From NCBI RefSeq assembly GCF_932276165.1, contig NC_064005.1, positions 1,674,001-1,738,000 on the forward strand: a stretch of DNA of 64,000 nucleotides, written 5' to 3'. Origin of the DNA: Plutella xylostella. Taxonomy: Eukaryota; Arthropoda; Insecta; Lepidoptera; Plutellidae. Positions within the stretch are counted from its first letter, which is position 1; each line of letters opens with the position of its first letter. A model generated the notes under the pieces. The model was not told where the DNA came from, ran no database searches, and was given only the letters and a program-made list of their open reading frames with translations. Shown here piece after piece: positions 11,036 to 20,814 of the stretch. The position numbers and the translations under genes are program-made.

Positions 11036-12306
11036 TTTATAAATAGAAGTCTCAAATTAGCCTGGTCACGGTCACAGTGACTCGCCCATGACTCAGAACC
11101 AAACCCAATTCAAGAAAGTAGTTCATAAATTAATCAAAGACCACGCGACTGACAATCGATATCGAAGTGTTCACATCTAATCTTCTTAAATGCTTCGATA
11201 AGATTCATAGGTACTATTCGAATAGTATAGAGTGTTGCGGTACAAAAGTTGTTCAGATTGACCAATTGTACAACGCCTTTCGGATTAATGTACCATTGTA
11301 CAGTGTGCACACAGATTTAGCTCCAATTTCTCCATAGTCGTTTAAATAGGAAAAGGCTGATCAATTATACGTCATCTCCATATTAAATTCTTAACAGATG
11401 TGTCAAAAGTCAAGCAATAATCCCTGGTTATGCTCTAACCCACTATGGCGAAATTGGCACTTAGTCTGGTGTACCTGTACGAAGACGATGGTAAACTAGG
11501 ATTGTCGATTTTTGGCAGATATCCCTTAGATTAACCGCTAATATGGCATGACTACTTCAAATTGTTCATTGGTTTTTTTTCCTTAACTATATGGAATAAA
11601 GTTCAAAACGATGTGGGATCCATCATAATATTGCCCAGCCCGGTTAACAATATGCAAACAACAAGATGGAGTGTCAGTGCTAAAAATCGTCTTGACAAAT
11701 AACACCCCACTTCAACTACTGAGCTCTATTCCTCTTCAAAATGGCATTGGAATCGCGCCGCAGCACAAAATACAGGCTGATTGTTTTTCGATGCGCCCTC
11801 CGGAACTTATCTTTTATCTTTATCGTTTTTACGTCTTCTTCGGGAGCTTTTTTGGCAGATTGCACGTGTAAATAATGAACAGAATTGGGGGAATTTGTTT
11901 CTGCTAACACCGTTGTTTTGTTGCGAAATACAGATTCTATATATATTTTTACATGGTTTCTTTATTCTATCTAACTATTTTTCTTGTATGCTAAATACTT
12001 AGTTAGGTTTTAGAATTAATGTAACTATGTGAGGCTAAATTATGAAAATACTAAGTATTTATTACTTAATCTTAACAGGTTAACATCAAATTTAAATATG
12101 TAACTTAATTCTACATATGAATCCAAAACGCGTGTAGACACAAACATATTACGAAGTTAATAGAAGCAGAGCTATATGCTATGTTGACATGAACTTAAAA
12201 GTTATAAATTAGACACAAAAAACGGAATGTACCAATGCTTTTATCGAAGATGTAAAATTCATGTCAAACGCAATACACTAACAAAAATCCTTTATCTTTG
12301 TTCCAG
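11036..12306. other. No exon or repeat recognised upstream of exon A
   Basis: The last stretch of the upstream intron. I looked for the preceding CBD2 exon, which must end in phase 2, and found none. CAAAACGATGTGGGATCCAT near 11607 recurs near 32230 and may be an unclassified repeat. Confidence 0.4.
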
Positions 12307-12398
12307 AAAGTTCATCCCCATACATATAATAGAAGAGGACAGTTACGAGAAGGATGTTCTTCTCTACGTGAACCTCGGCGAGCCGGAGCTTCTCGGCG
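12307..12398 (+). CDS. Calx: Calx exon A: end of second Calx-beta (CBD2) domain
   Basis: First exchanger exon found in the window. It starts after a pyrimidine-rich acceptor (ttgttccag) and stops at a GTAAAT donor. It enters with the third base of a codon and leaves with one overhanging base. It encodes about 30 residues with IIEEDSYEKD and LYVNLGEPEL, matching the end of CBD2 in NCX proteins, where an acidic-EYEK strand is followed by a GEP strand. CBD2 lies in the large cytoplasmic loop and takes part in Ca2+ regulation of the antiporter. The preceding exon, which must end in phase 2, was not found in 1-12306. Family assignment rests on this motif and on perfect frame continuity with seven later exons. 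Confidence 0.9.
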
Positions 12399-12501
12399 GT
12401 AAATATTAATTAGACGGGCGGAGCCGCGCGCCGAGCATATAGCATAGTTATAGAGTAGCATGGTAGTGAGGTAGTTACAGTAACTTTGGATATTCGGTCT
12501 G

Positions 12502-12827
12502 CGAGGAGTGCTAGTTTTTACACCGTTCGTGTAGTAGTGAACGTGAGTTTGTATGGTGCGGAAGAGTCGCCACCTAACGGTAGGTACACGCGCTGCACTA
12601 GCTCTGCGCCTTATAATTTTGCACACATTTTCACTGCCCGATCAATTTATAAAAACCTACACTATGCCCTCAGAGGGCCAAGTATAGATTTTTCTGTACT
12701 GATCGAGCAGTGAAAATTGACTCAAATTGCATCGTATGTGCCACTAGGTGGCGACTGTTACGCGCCATACAAATTCGCGTTTACTCGCTATTATTCGAAC
12801 GGTGTAAAAACGCGCACTCCCCATGCA
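12502..12827. mobile_element. Fold-back MITE, about 0.33 kb
   Basis: The two halves are inverted copies over nearly the whole length. GAGTGCTAGTTTTTACACCG at the left pairs with CGGTGTAAAAACGCGCACTC at the right, AGTCGCCACCTAACGG with CTAGGTGGCGACTG, and TTTTCACTGCCCGATCAAT with ACTGATCGAGCAGTGAAAA. Open frames across it are incidental. Half-copies are suspected near 42938 and 43750. Confidence 0.8.
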
Positions 12828-13574
12828 TACTAGCCCTTTTGTAGTGTTACTAATAAGGATGTAGAGTACTTAATACTGGTTTCCGAGAGGATATTGAAAA
12901 AAACACAGATTAGTAAATTTAAATAATTATATCTTTACAAAATTTTTATTGATTGGTAATGATTATGATAAGTATCAGTATCAGAAGATGACTACTTTGT
13001 ATAATTATCTTTCAAATCTAACGTTAAGTTTGAACAGTCTCTCGGGAACTCAGGGTTAGCATGACTTCCAAATAGATTACTAACGAAACATCTATATCTT
13101 TACTAAAACCCGTAAGTTACACCTTTCTTCGTCAGTTGCATGTAAATTTATCCATTCCATTTCGTAGTTCAGGTAATTGACTATATTAAAGGTACCACTT
13201 GGCGGCGGACGACATTAGGTGACAGGGACAGGCGTCTTGTCGCACTTAAATGTTGACGGTATAGAGGACATCGGGCGTTTTTACCCCGCTTTTTGAAAAG
13301 TCGCGAACATAAACCAAAATACTTTTAAATCGTAGTGTTGCCAACCAGATTTAATATTCTGTAGTTATTTTAATTCAAAACAATGGAAAACGTAAATAAT
13401 TAGAAAAAAAAAATCGTATTACAAGGTGATTTTTTGTAATTACTCAACATCACTGCCCAGTAAGTGAAAATATCACTCCTACCCACATAATATAGTTCCT
13501 ATACTTGTAATCTAGATTTAATCTCCTATTCAATTTTTCTACACAAAACGCCCAATGTCCTTTGTCAGTTAGCG

Positions 13575-13775
13575 ACGCTGGAGTCGTCGTGGTGTAACGG
13601 ATAAAGTCTCGGCTCACATTCGTGAGGCCGTGAGTTAGAATAATGTCATACATGTACTAATGAATCCTTTTGAAATAAATAAGTACAATCATACCACATA
13701 CTCTTACGGTGAAGGAAAACATCGCGAAGAAACCTGCACATCTAGATTCAAGAATGTGCACCGACCCTAAGTGCA
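13575..13775 (+). mobile_element. tRNA-derived SINE (second family)
   Basis: A-box-like TGGTGTAACGGATAAAGTC, a decayed B box (CCGTGAGTTAGAATAATGTC), ACATGTACTAATGAATCC, then GGTGAAGGAAAACATCGCGA. Same order as at 5560 and, reversed, 39780 and 55600. Confidence 0.65.
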
Positions 13776-13789
13776 TAGTACTCATTAAA

Positions 13790-13925
13790 TAATGGCGATA
13801 CGGCAAGCGGCCTATCACATGCGTAGGTACAAAATGTACAGCGGAAAGCGGGTGGCTCGCTTGCGGTCACCTCTAACTACCCCTTCGGGGATCACAGTCG
13901 TGAGCATATTATTATGTATAATATG
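13790..13925 (+). repeat. Tail of a 5S-type SINE
   Basis: GGCGATACGGCAAGCGGCC, TGTACAGCGGAAAGCGGGTG and ACCCCTTCGGGGATCACAGT are shared with the SINE at 52606-52990 and the fragment at 1-110. Confidence 0.55.
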
Positions 13926-14081
13926 TAGGTATGTATGTATGCGACACTCAACGACAAGTCGTCTTCTGCAACGTCATGTCGTCCGCTGCCAATTTAGACC
14001 TTACCTAATTAGCATAAGAAAGGGATGTGAATAAAGGCTTGTCAGGTTTATTTTTGCATGAATTTAGTTTTTCTTCGACAG

Positions 14082-14141
14082 AGGTCTTTGAGACGATTCT
14101 GCCCGAAACCTCCGCTAGGCTCTCGGTGAAGTTCTCGCCAG
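14082..14141 (+). CDS. Calx: Calx exon B: 60-nt symmetric cassette exon
   Basis: A small exon between an AG acceptor (cgacag) and a strong donor (GCCAG|GTAAGA). It completes the codon left by exon A and ends again with one overhanging base (phase 1 to phase 1), so skipping it keeps the frame. It encodes 20 residues including ETILPETSARLSVKF. The bases look coding (C/G at most third positions). In vertebrate NCX genes this position, just after the CBD2 GEP strand, holds the alternatively spliced exons, and fly Calx isoforms also differ within CBD2. Regulated inclusion is an inference; I found no second, mutually exclusive exon in the flanking introns. Confidence 0.78.
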
Positions 14142-14194
14142 GTAAGATTTTTACTGTTATTTTTGCTTCAACCTCTGTGTAAAAAACTAGCTAT

Positions 14195-14495
14195 AGTCTG
14201 TTTTTTATTCTCAGATATACTATATAGAGCTTCCACTATGTTATTGTATTTTTAACGTTTCCTTATGTCTGGTAAGTAAAGTTGGTTTGTCTTTGCAGTC
14301 GTCAAATATGTATGGGATTTCGAATGTCTAAAAACCAATAATATAATGGACAGAGTATAGATTGACAGATTCTGAACGGTTCATCAACAGTCGATTGTGC
14401 CGCGAATAAGTGTCTATTGTTTTATTGGGGGGACAATTGACTGTTGATGATCCATTCAGAATATGTCAATTTAGTATCTAAGATAAAAAACAGAC
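14195..14495. mobile_element. Fold-back MITE
   Basis: Outer arms AGTCTGTTTTTTATTCTCAG and AAGATAAAAAACAGACT pair, and a second inner pair (TTGACAGATTCTGAACGG with CATTCAGAATATGTCAA) lies off-centre near 14360-14470, so two foldbacks may be nested. Confidence 0.6.
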
Positions 14496-14544
14496 TTTAT
14501 CTGCAATAAGGACTATACTGTGTGGAATTTGATAGACCTAAAAG

Positions 14545-14605
14545 ATAAAAATAAGATAAAGATAAAAAGTCTTTATTCGGTGTCTAGCACCACTCACCAA
14601 AAAAA
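14545..14605 (-). repeat. Retrotransposon-like 3' tail
   Basis: AGATAAAAAGTCTTTATTCG and a poly-A-like stretch resemble other reverse-oriented non-LTR 3' ends in the window. Confidence 0.4.
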
Positions 14606-15129
14606 AAAAAACAGGTGAATGTATGCGAAATGCCTAATATAATCGTCCAACGCCCTATTATTTGAGGCAAAGTTAGTTTCAGCTAGCTAGTGCTTCCACT
14701 TTGAGCTTTAGCTGCAACGAGAGCTTTCGTTCCGTATTGTTGACCATTGAAGGGTTCACAACCTTTCACAAGCTTTGGCGTGGATCTTGCTGCGATTATA
14801 AATTATACGAAGAGCTTTTTTGAATTATACAACCATTTGTAAATTTTATTTTGATCGTCAAGAACGTAATAAAATAAAGGTTGACTGAATAACTTAATTC
14901 CATCCCGTATATATCCCAAAAAAGGTGACTGAACGATTTTTTTTGAATAGACAGTTTTTAAAATATGTATTTTGAATTTAAAAAAAAAGTTTTTTACACA
15001 GAGGCTTCTTAATTGTGTTATTTTGCAACTTTTTGTAAAAGTGTGTCATGTATAGTAACTATTGTATTTGTTGACCATGTAGTATTTGTTTATCGACCTT
15101 TTTGTGTAAGTATTTATAAAAAAATCGAA

Positions 15130-15268
15130 AAGGGTGAGGCCCCATTGGAGCGTTACTGTATGATGCGTTGCGTCGTCCCAAAGGAATGGTCATAAAAATA
15201 TATTAAATGGCAGTGATGATCGACGACGCTGCGATCACGTAACGCACCAATGGGGCTTCGCCCTTAGA
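15130..15268. mobile_element. Fold-back MITE
   Basis: AGGGTGAGGCCCCATTGGAG at the left pairs with CCAATGGGGCTTCGCCCTT at the right; GCGTTAC pairs with GTAACGC inside. Confidence 0.65.
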
Positions 15269-15334
15269 TGTGTCAGATGAAAGTTCAAAATAAAAACATG
15301 AACAATTAATCATAGTGTACCTATACGCAAGGTA

Positions 15335-15405
15335 GTTAGTCGATCGTTAGGAGAGGCCTATGTCCAACAGTGGACTATAGATATAAGGCTGAGAGAGATA
15401 CGCAA
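15335..15405 (+). repeat. 3' end of an RTE/CR1-type retrotransposon
   Basis: CGATCGTTAGGAGAGGCCTA, then TGTCCAACAGTGGACTATAG, encoding the RRLGEAYVQQWT-type terminus common in lepidopteran elements. Only the last part remains. Confidence 0.6.
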
Positions 15406-15764
15406 GGTATTAATGACTCACAAACGGAATTTTGAAAATAAGGAGTTAAAATAAAACTCCTTTTTTAAGTCTCAAAAAATATAGCTTCAATCTTTTCCGC
15501 AAACATTGGCGAGCAAATATTAAAAGACTTTGAAAGTATGACAATATTTGCGAGGATAATTTCAACTTCAACCCCTTTGATCCCTTGAACGGATCCGCCA
15601 ATAAGTCAAAGTCCAAGGAGGAAGAGAGACTTTTGGGACACCCTGTATATCAAACAATGGGAGAGATTCAGAAACGGCATATTAAATGTAATATTGTATG
15701 AATGTTGCTAAAATAATATCTTTTAAAGAGCATTTTTAGCTCTATTAGCTATATCCTTTAAGTA

Positions 15765-15870
15765 TAGAATAGAATAGAATACTCTTTATTTTGCACCATT
15801 AAAAACACATTACAATTCACAACTTATATACATAACATAGTACAAAAAAGGCGGCCTTATTGCTTAAAGC
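15765..15870 (-). repeat. Non-LTR retrotransposon 3' end
   Basis: (AGAAT)n followed by ACTCTTTATTTTGCACC, a reverse-oriented 3' end with simple-repeat tail. Confidence 0.5.
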
Positions 15871-16646
15871 AATCTCTAATAGTATAATATACTTTCATCA
15901 GTTTTCAGAAGGAAAAAAAAACACTTTTAATGAGAAAAGGAGTTTATTTTTCATATTTTTTAAACCTTTTCGGATTTACACAGCTAAACTGTGTGATTCT
16001 GCTTACAATATATTTTGTCACAAACTGCATATAAAATACTCCTATGAAAACAAAACGGCGTTATTTCTCGTATAAAAGTAAAAACGGTATCTCAAAGCAA
16101 AATCTCAGCCGTTCATGTAAATTAGGCCAGAAACAAGGGAACCAGTGTTTTACAAAATACGACAAAATATAACTGGATTAAAACGAAACGAAGTTAAACG
16201 TAAATATTATTCGGTTGCGCTGGGCCAAATGAAACCGAAAGAATTTGTCATTCAAATTGAAACGCACTGAATAATTTAATGTTGTATTGTTTTTCATTTG
16301 TTTTTAAAGATATGTACACTTGTCCAAAATTAATAATGCACATGCAGATCTTCACACCCGAATCATTAAATCGTAAGAGCCTTAAAAAATCACTTGCATT
16401 TTGCACCTTGTTGGAAAGAATTAGGAGTCAATATCATGTGTCACATAATCGAAAACAACCGATCTGTCAAAGATTTCTATGCGCATTATCAATTTTGGAG
16501 CACTGTAATTATATTGAGACCATGAAAATTGACTTCAGTATTACTGTAAGCGATAATAATAAAATTATAAGTACAAAAAAAGGAATGGAGCCCATGAAGA
16601 CTAATCAAAGAGTAAAGTATTAAATGGAAGGGAAAAACTATTTATA

Positions 16647-16910
16647 CAGGGTGTTGCAAAAAGGGTATACTAAGCCGAAACCTACATGTGCAGCATGTTA
16701 TATCTAAGCCCGAAACTGAAATCAGAATTTGGAAATTCGCGAAAAAAAAAAAATTTTTTCCATAGTAAAAGTCACGTGACCAACAAAGTTTCTATGGAAA
16801 ATGAAATTTTTTTTTCGCGAATTTTCAAATTCTGATTTCAGTTCCGAGCTTAGATATACCATGCTGCACATGTAGGTTTCGGCTTAGTATACCAATTTTG
16901 CAACACCCTG
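16647..16910. mobile_element. TA-flanked fold-back MITE (CAGGGTGTTGCAAAA family), full copy
   Basis: CAGGGTGTTGCAAAAAGGGT at the left and its inverse at the right, with almost complete self-complementarity between (CCGAAACCTACATGTGCAGC pairs with GCTGCACATGTAGGTTTCGG). TA is repeated at 16645-16646 and 16911-16912. 264 bp. Confidence 0.85.
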
Positions 16911-17997
16911 TATAAAATATAATAGATAGAATTAATATTTCAAATACTGTTAATCACATAAACACCGCCAAATTTTTCAGTTAATGGTAGGTATGTAGTT
17001 GTAGGTAGGTATTTACTTTAAGAATTTATTTATACTCAAGTAATATTTTCATAATTTTGTACGGTACCTACTACTATTATTGACTTTAAATTATTATAAG
17101 TACATTTCTCTCTTCTTTTTATTAATATTGTATGTAATTATGTCTACTTATCTATTCCTGTTGTATTTATGTATTATTTTTTTAATTCTATGATGCACAA
17201 ATCCGCTTTCTTTGGATGGACCTATCGCCTTCTTCTACCTTTCTGACAAGTAAGGAGATGTTTTGTTTATTTATTTTTTTATTGTATTGTTTCTGGTGTT
17301 TTTATATTGTTAGTTGCTAAAAAAATAGTTTTGCTTGCATTTAACTCACCTCTTTTTGTTTTATACTAATGTTAATAATTAGTAAAGATTTGTTTTGCTC
17401 AATTTACCCACCGCTGTAAATAATGATCTAGTTAGTGTATTAGTTTGTCAGTTATAATATTCTCTATCGTTTGTTTCATCATAGTGATCACTAGAATCAC
17501 AACATACTTACGTTACACATAATTGAAAGAAAAAAAATACACTGGTGTGTCCAGGGGAACCCAGCCACTGCCACTTTTTTTACCCAACTAACTTTTAACT
17601 TTTTGTGTGATTTTACACGTATTACGCTGGATGAAGCTATCCTATTAATAACTAATGCATCAGCGGTTAACCTCTCATTATCTACAATATCGGTAGATGT
17701 TAAATAAAGAATAAATAAATTCAAATGTCAACTTGATCTGTCATAATTATCTAATTTATAACATAATTAATTAATAATTAATGTTGTGTTAATATGTTAT
17801 GTACAGCTAGCATTAGGAGGTTAGCTAGATATGAAAAGATAGGTATTATTTCCAATTTATTTAAATCATTAATAAATTAAAACTCATACAAACAGACATA
17901 CAAACATTAATTTGCCTGCCAGTCTCGTGTCGTGAATGCTACATTTTCGTCTCCAGAGCGAAATGTCAGGGAATCTAGTATAGAATTTGCTATGTTG

Positions 17998-18125
17998 GAA
18001 AACTAAAAAAGTTTACGTTTTCTCCTGTCATATGCATACATTATCTGTCAAAAGTTTCATGATAGTTTACGCAAGAGGCGCCACTCAGTATGCGAGAAAA
18101 CGTAAACTTTTATAGTTTTCGCCAA
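17998..18125. mobile_element. Fold-back MITE
   Basis: GAAAACTAAAAAAGTTTACG and TTTTCTC pair with GAGAAAACGTAAACTTTTAT and AGTTTTC. One arm of the same family, with the order GTTTACGTTTTCTC, recurs at 41990-42090. Confidence 0.65.
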
Positions 18126-18251
18126 ACCTGTACTAGACTCCCAGGTATTTCGCAAAGGCGCATAGGCTACATTATTTCGCCATTATGCCGTAAGATTTTT
18201 GGACTCTACCTAATCAATACATAGGTTTTTTATGATGATCACGGTTAAATA

Positions 18252-18398
18252 CAGGGTGTAGCGTTAATAGCGTCATTTTCGGACTGACCTATTGGTAAAA
18301 TTATTTCAAAATTTGGGTATTATTGTATGATATATACAATAATACCCAAATTTTGGACCACCCCCTTAAGTTTGGACCACTATTAACGCTACACCCTG
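18252..18398. mobile_element. TA-flanked fold-back MITE (CAGGGTGTAGCGTTAATAG family)
   Basis: CAGGGTGTAGCGTTAATAG and CTATTAACGCTACACCCTG are inverted ends flanked by TA. The centre holds a 20-bp perfect stem (AATTTGGGTATTATTGTA with its complement). Confidence 0.85.
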
Positions 18399-18910
18399 TA
18401 TAAGTACTTATGCGTTTTTCTTCAGAATTGGCAATACTGTGAGGTTTCTCCCATCCGGGGCACGGTCGGTTCCAGGGCACCGTCGGGGCTCGCACAACTT
18501 TCTATTGAGATTTATTACATTTAATAAAACTTCCTGAAATCGCGACGCTTCTGTCGCCCTGATTTATTCTTGCTTCAAAGTTGAAATTTTAAACTTTGCA
18601 CAGAGACCTGAGAGACCGGGAATCATATTGCTTGCACAATATTTATGCACATATTTCAGTGACATAACTATACATTATGATTGCTAAACTATCAAAAAAT
18701 TTCATATTATTATTATTCGTGGTTAGCGCTGCAGCTTTGTTTTTCCGAAGCTACTGGCTCTATCTTGTTGTACAAGCGAGCCGAATGTCCATTTAGAGAC
18801 CGACCTCCCTGACGCTACTCTCGTGTTTGTCACCAAAACGATAAGAATAAGAAGACTCTAGTATTAATGAAAACCGTTGTTTTAATGCAATACTACAATT
18901 GCCCGATCTA

Positions 18911-18995
18911 CAGGGTGTTGCAAAAAAGGTATACTAAGCCGAAACCTACATGTGCTTACACTTTGCATGTAGTTTACCCTTTTTGCAACACCCTG
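18911..18995. mobile_element. TA-flanked MITE, internally deleted copy
   Basis: Same ends as 16647-16910 (CAGGGTGTTGCAAAAAAGGT) but only 85 bp long, with TA at 18909-18910 and 18996-18997. Confidence 0.85.
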
Positions 18996-19429
18996 TATAA
19001 GATTAATAAAAATGAACTATCCTCTTACTTGGCAACTGAATTGAATTTCAATTTCACAAAAATATTCTTAAGAATACAGATTACTGAGGTTTTTACAAAA
19101 AGTACCTATAAGGTATATACATTCGCCTAAGTATTTAGTTAGAAATGGAAAGAAAATATACTTACTTGATAGTTAATTTTCTACCTCGCTGAATGAATGT
19201 TATTTAAAACAGAATTTCAAGAGATTTTCACAATGAAAATAACTGCAACAACACGGTTTGTTTAAATAAGCTTCAGTATCTTCGGTCAATGAACTGTACA
19301 AGCAAATAAATGCACTTCATATTTATTTTAAGGTATGAATATTTAAATATATCAAGCATTGTGTGACATTATTATCATCTCTAAATGGCATTGCTAGGTA
19401 CCAAGTTTGCACTAAGTATAATTTATCTC

Positions 19430-19500
19430 TGTTTGGCAAGAATGTTGAATGGTATAGACTGTAGGTATAACATTAAACATTCTTACCAAACAGATCTAAA
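19430..19500. repeat. Short hairpin
   Basis: CTGTTTGGCAAGAATGTT pairs with AACATTCTTACCAAACAG around a 33-bp loop. Confidence 0.6.
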
Positions 19501-19651
19501 GCTTGCCTATAATATAGACAGTGGTTAACATAAATTGAATAGAGGTCAGTTATCTAAGTGCCTCACTGTACATACAGAAAGAAACTTTTCCCCCGTCTAG
19601 TATATCAATACTATAGACAACATACAGGGTGTGTATAAGATCATATCAACA

Positions 19652-19801
19652 CTAGCTGTTCCCGCGCGCTTCGCTTCACCTTAAGAGTTTTCCCGTGGGA
19701 ATTCCGGGATAAAAAGTAGCCTATGTTCTTTCCCAGGGTCTATAACATATGTATACGAAATTTCATTCAAATCCGTTCAGTAGTTTTGGCGTGAAAGAGT
19801 A

Positions 19802-19832
<31 letters not shown>

Positions 19833-19865
19833 CAGTTACTTTCGCATTTATAATATTAGTTAGGA
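19652..19865 (-). mobile_element. Non-autonomous Helitron-like element
   Basis: CTAGCTGTTCCCGCGCGCTT at the left, a long (GACA)n microsatellite, and TTATAATATTAGTTAGGA at the right: the reverse of the copies at 736 and 4330. Confidence 0.75.
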
Positions 19866-20489
19866 TAGCATCGCTACATGTACGATCCATTTGTATCGTG
19901 TCCTCATTTGCATATTGCAATAAATTTTAGTTTAGTGGCAAATGGAATCCAATATAAAATACGCATTATATAGTGTTCATACTAGTCTACAGTTCGCTAC
20001 TTTGTATTCAAGGCAATTATGGTTTAGATAATTAACAATACATACCTATTATGTATTAATGCAGAAACGTAAAATTAAGTTTAAGTATGCAGAACCAGCT
20101 CAGTATAAAACACATTAGAATTACAAATACTCGTATTCCATAGGTACTTCATAATTTAAGACAAGGAGGGTTACTCTATACTATAGGTACCCACTGATAA
20201 AAGCGAACGAACGAGAGCACGTTTAATACAACGAGATAGAGTCGTGGCTCGTGCAGCAGCTAGCATACGAGTAGTTTTCGTCATGAGTGACCCCCAAGTT
20301 CAAGACATGTTAATAACTACCTCCATTAACACCTTCAAAGAAATAGCATGATTGTTACATACACCTGTTTCCACGAAATACTACCCTCGTTAATTGTGTG
20401 TTTACATGCAACTATACACATGCATAGGTACATGGATTTAAATGTATGACATGTAAATGTTTGTCTATGTATACCTACTAACTAAAGGT

Positions 20490-20591
20490 AAGTGTCCACC
20501 AATTGGTATCGTATGTAGGTACCGAGCCAAACGGATTTCCATAAATGTATGGAGAAACGGCGTCGGCAATGTCGAAGAAGTGGACGTACTT
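20490..20591. repeat. Left part of a host repeat split by the foldback element
   Basis: AGTGTCCACCAATTGG to GAAGTGGACGTACTT. It continues at 26540-26625. An unbroken relative lies at about 58040-58155 and serves as an empty site. Confidence 0.65.
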
Positions 20592-20814
20592 ACCTGCGTG
20601 AAGTTAGCAGCCTAAAGTTAGCAGCCTTTGAATACCCGACCAAATTAAGATGGTCACTTCAGTCATTGCATACTTTATCAATTAAAACACGTAAAAAGCC
20701 CCAAAAACATTGGAATAATAATGCTAGGTATTTATATAAACACTAAAATATGTTCTAAAATAAATAAATTCAAAAAAATACGACGTTTACTTACTGACGC
20801 TCTTGTTGGTTAAT

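Larger units (their letters stand above)
12399..14081 (+). other. Calx intron A-B
   Basis: Intron defined by GTAAAT at 12399 and AG at 14080-14081. It holds the fold-back MITE at 12502-12827, a SINE (about 13575-13775) and the tail of a 5S-type SINE (about 13790-13925). The stretch 12830-13570 shows nothing I can name. Confidence 0.7.

Noticed and set aside
11671..12002. Overlapping open frames before exon A as a possible upstream Calx exon
   Set aside because: No Calx-beta motif, no suitable phase-2 donor, and AT-rich codon use.
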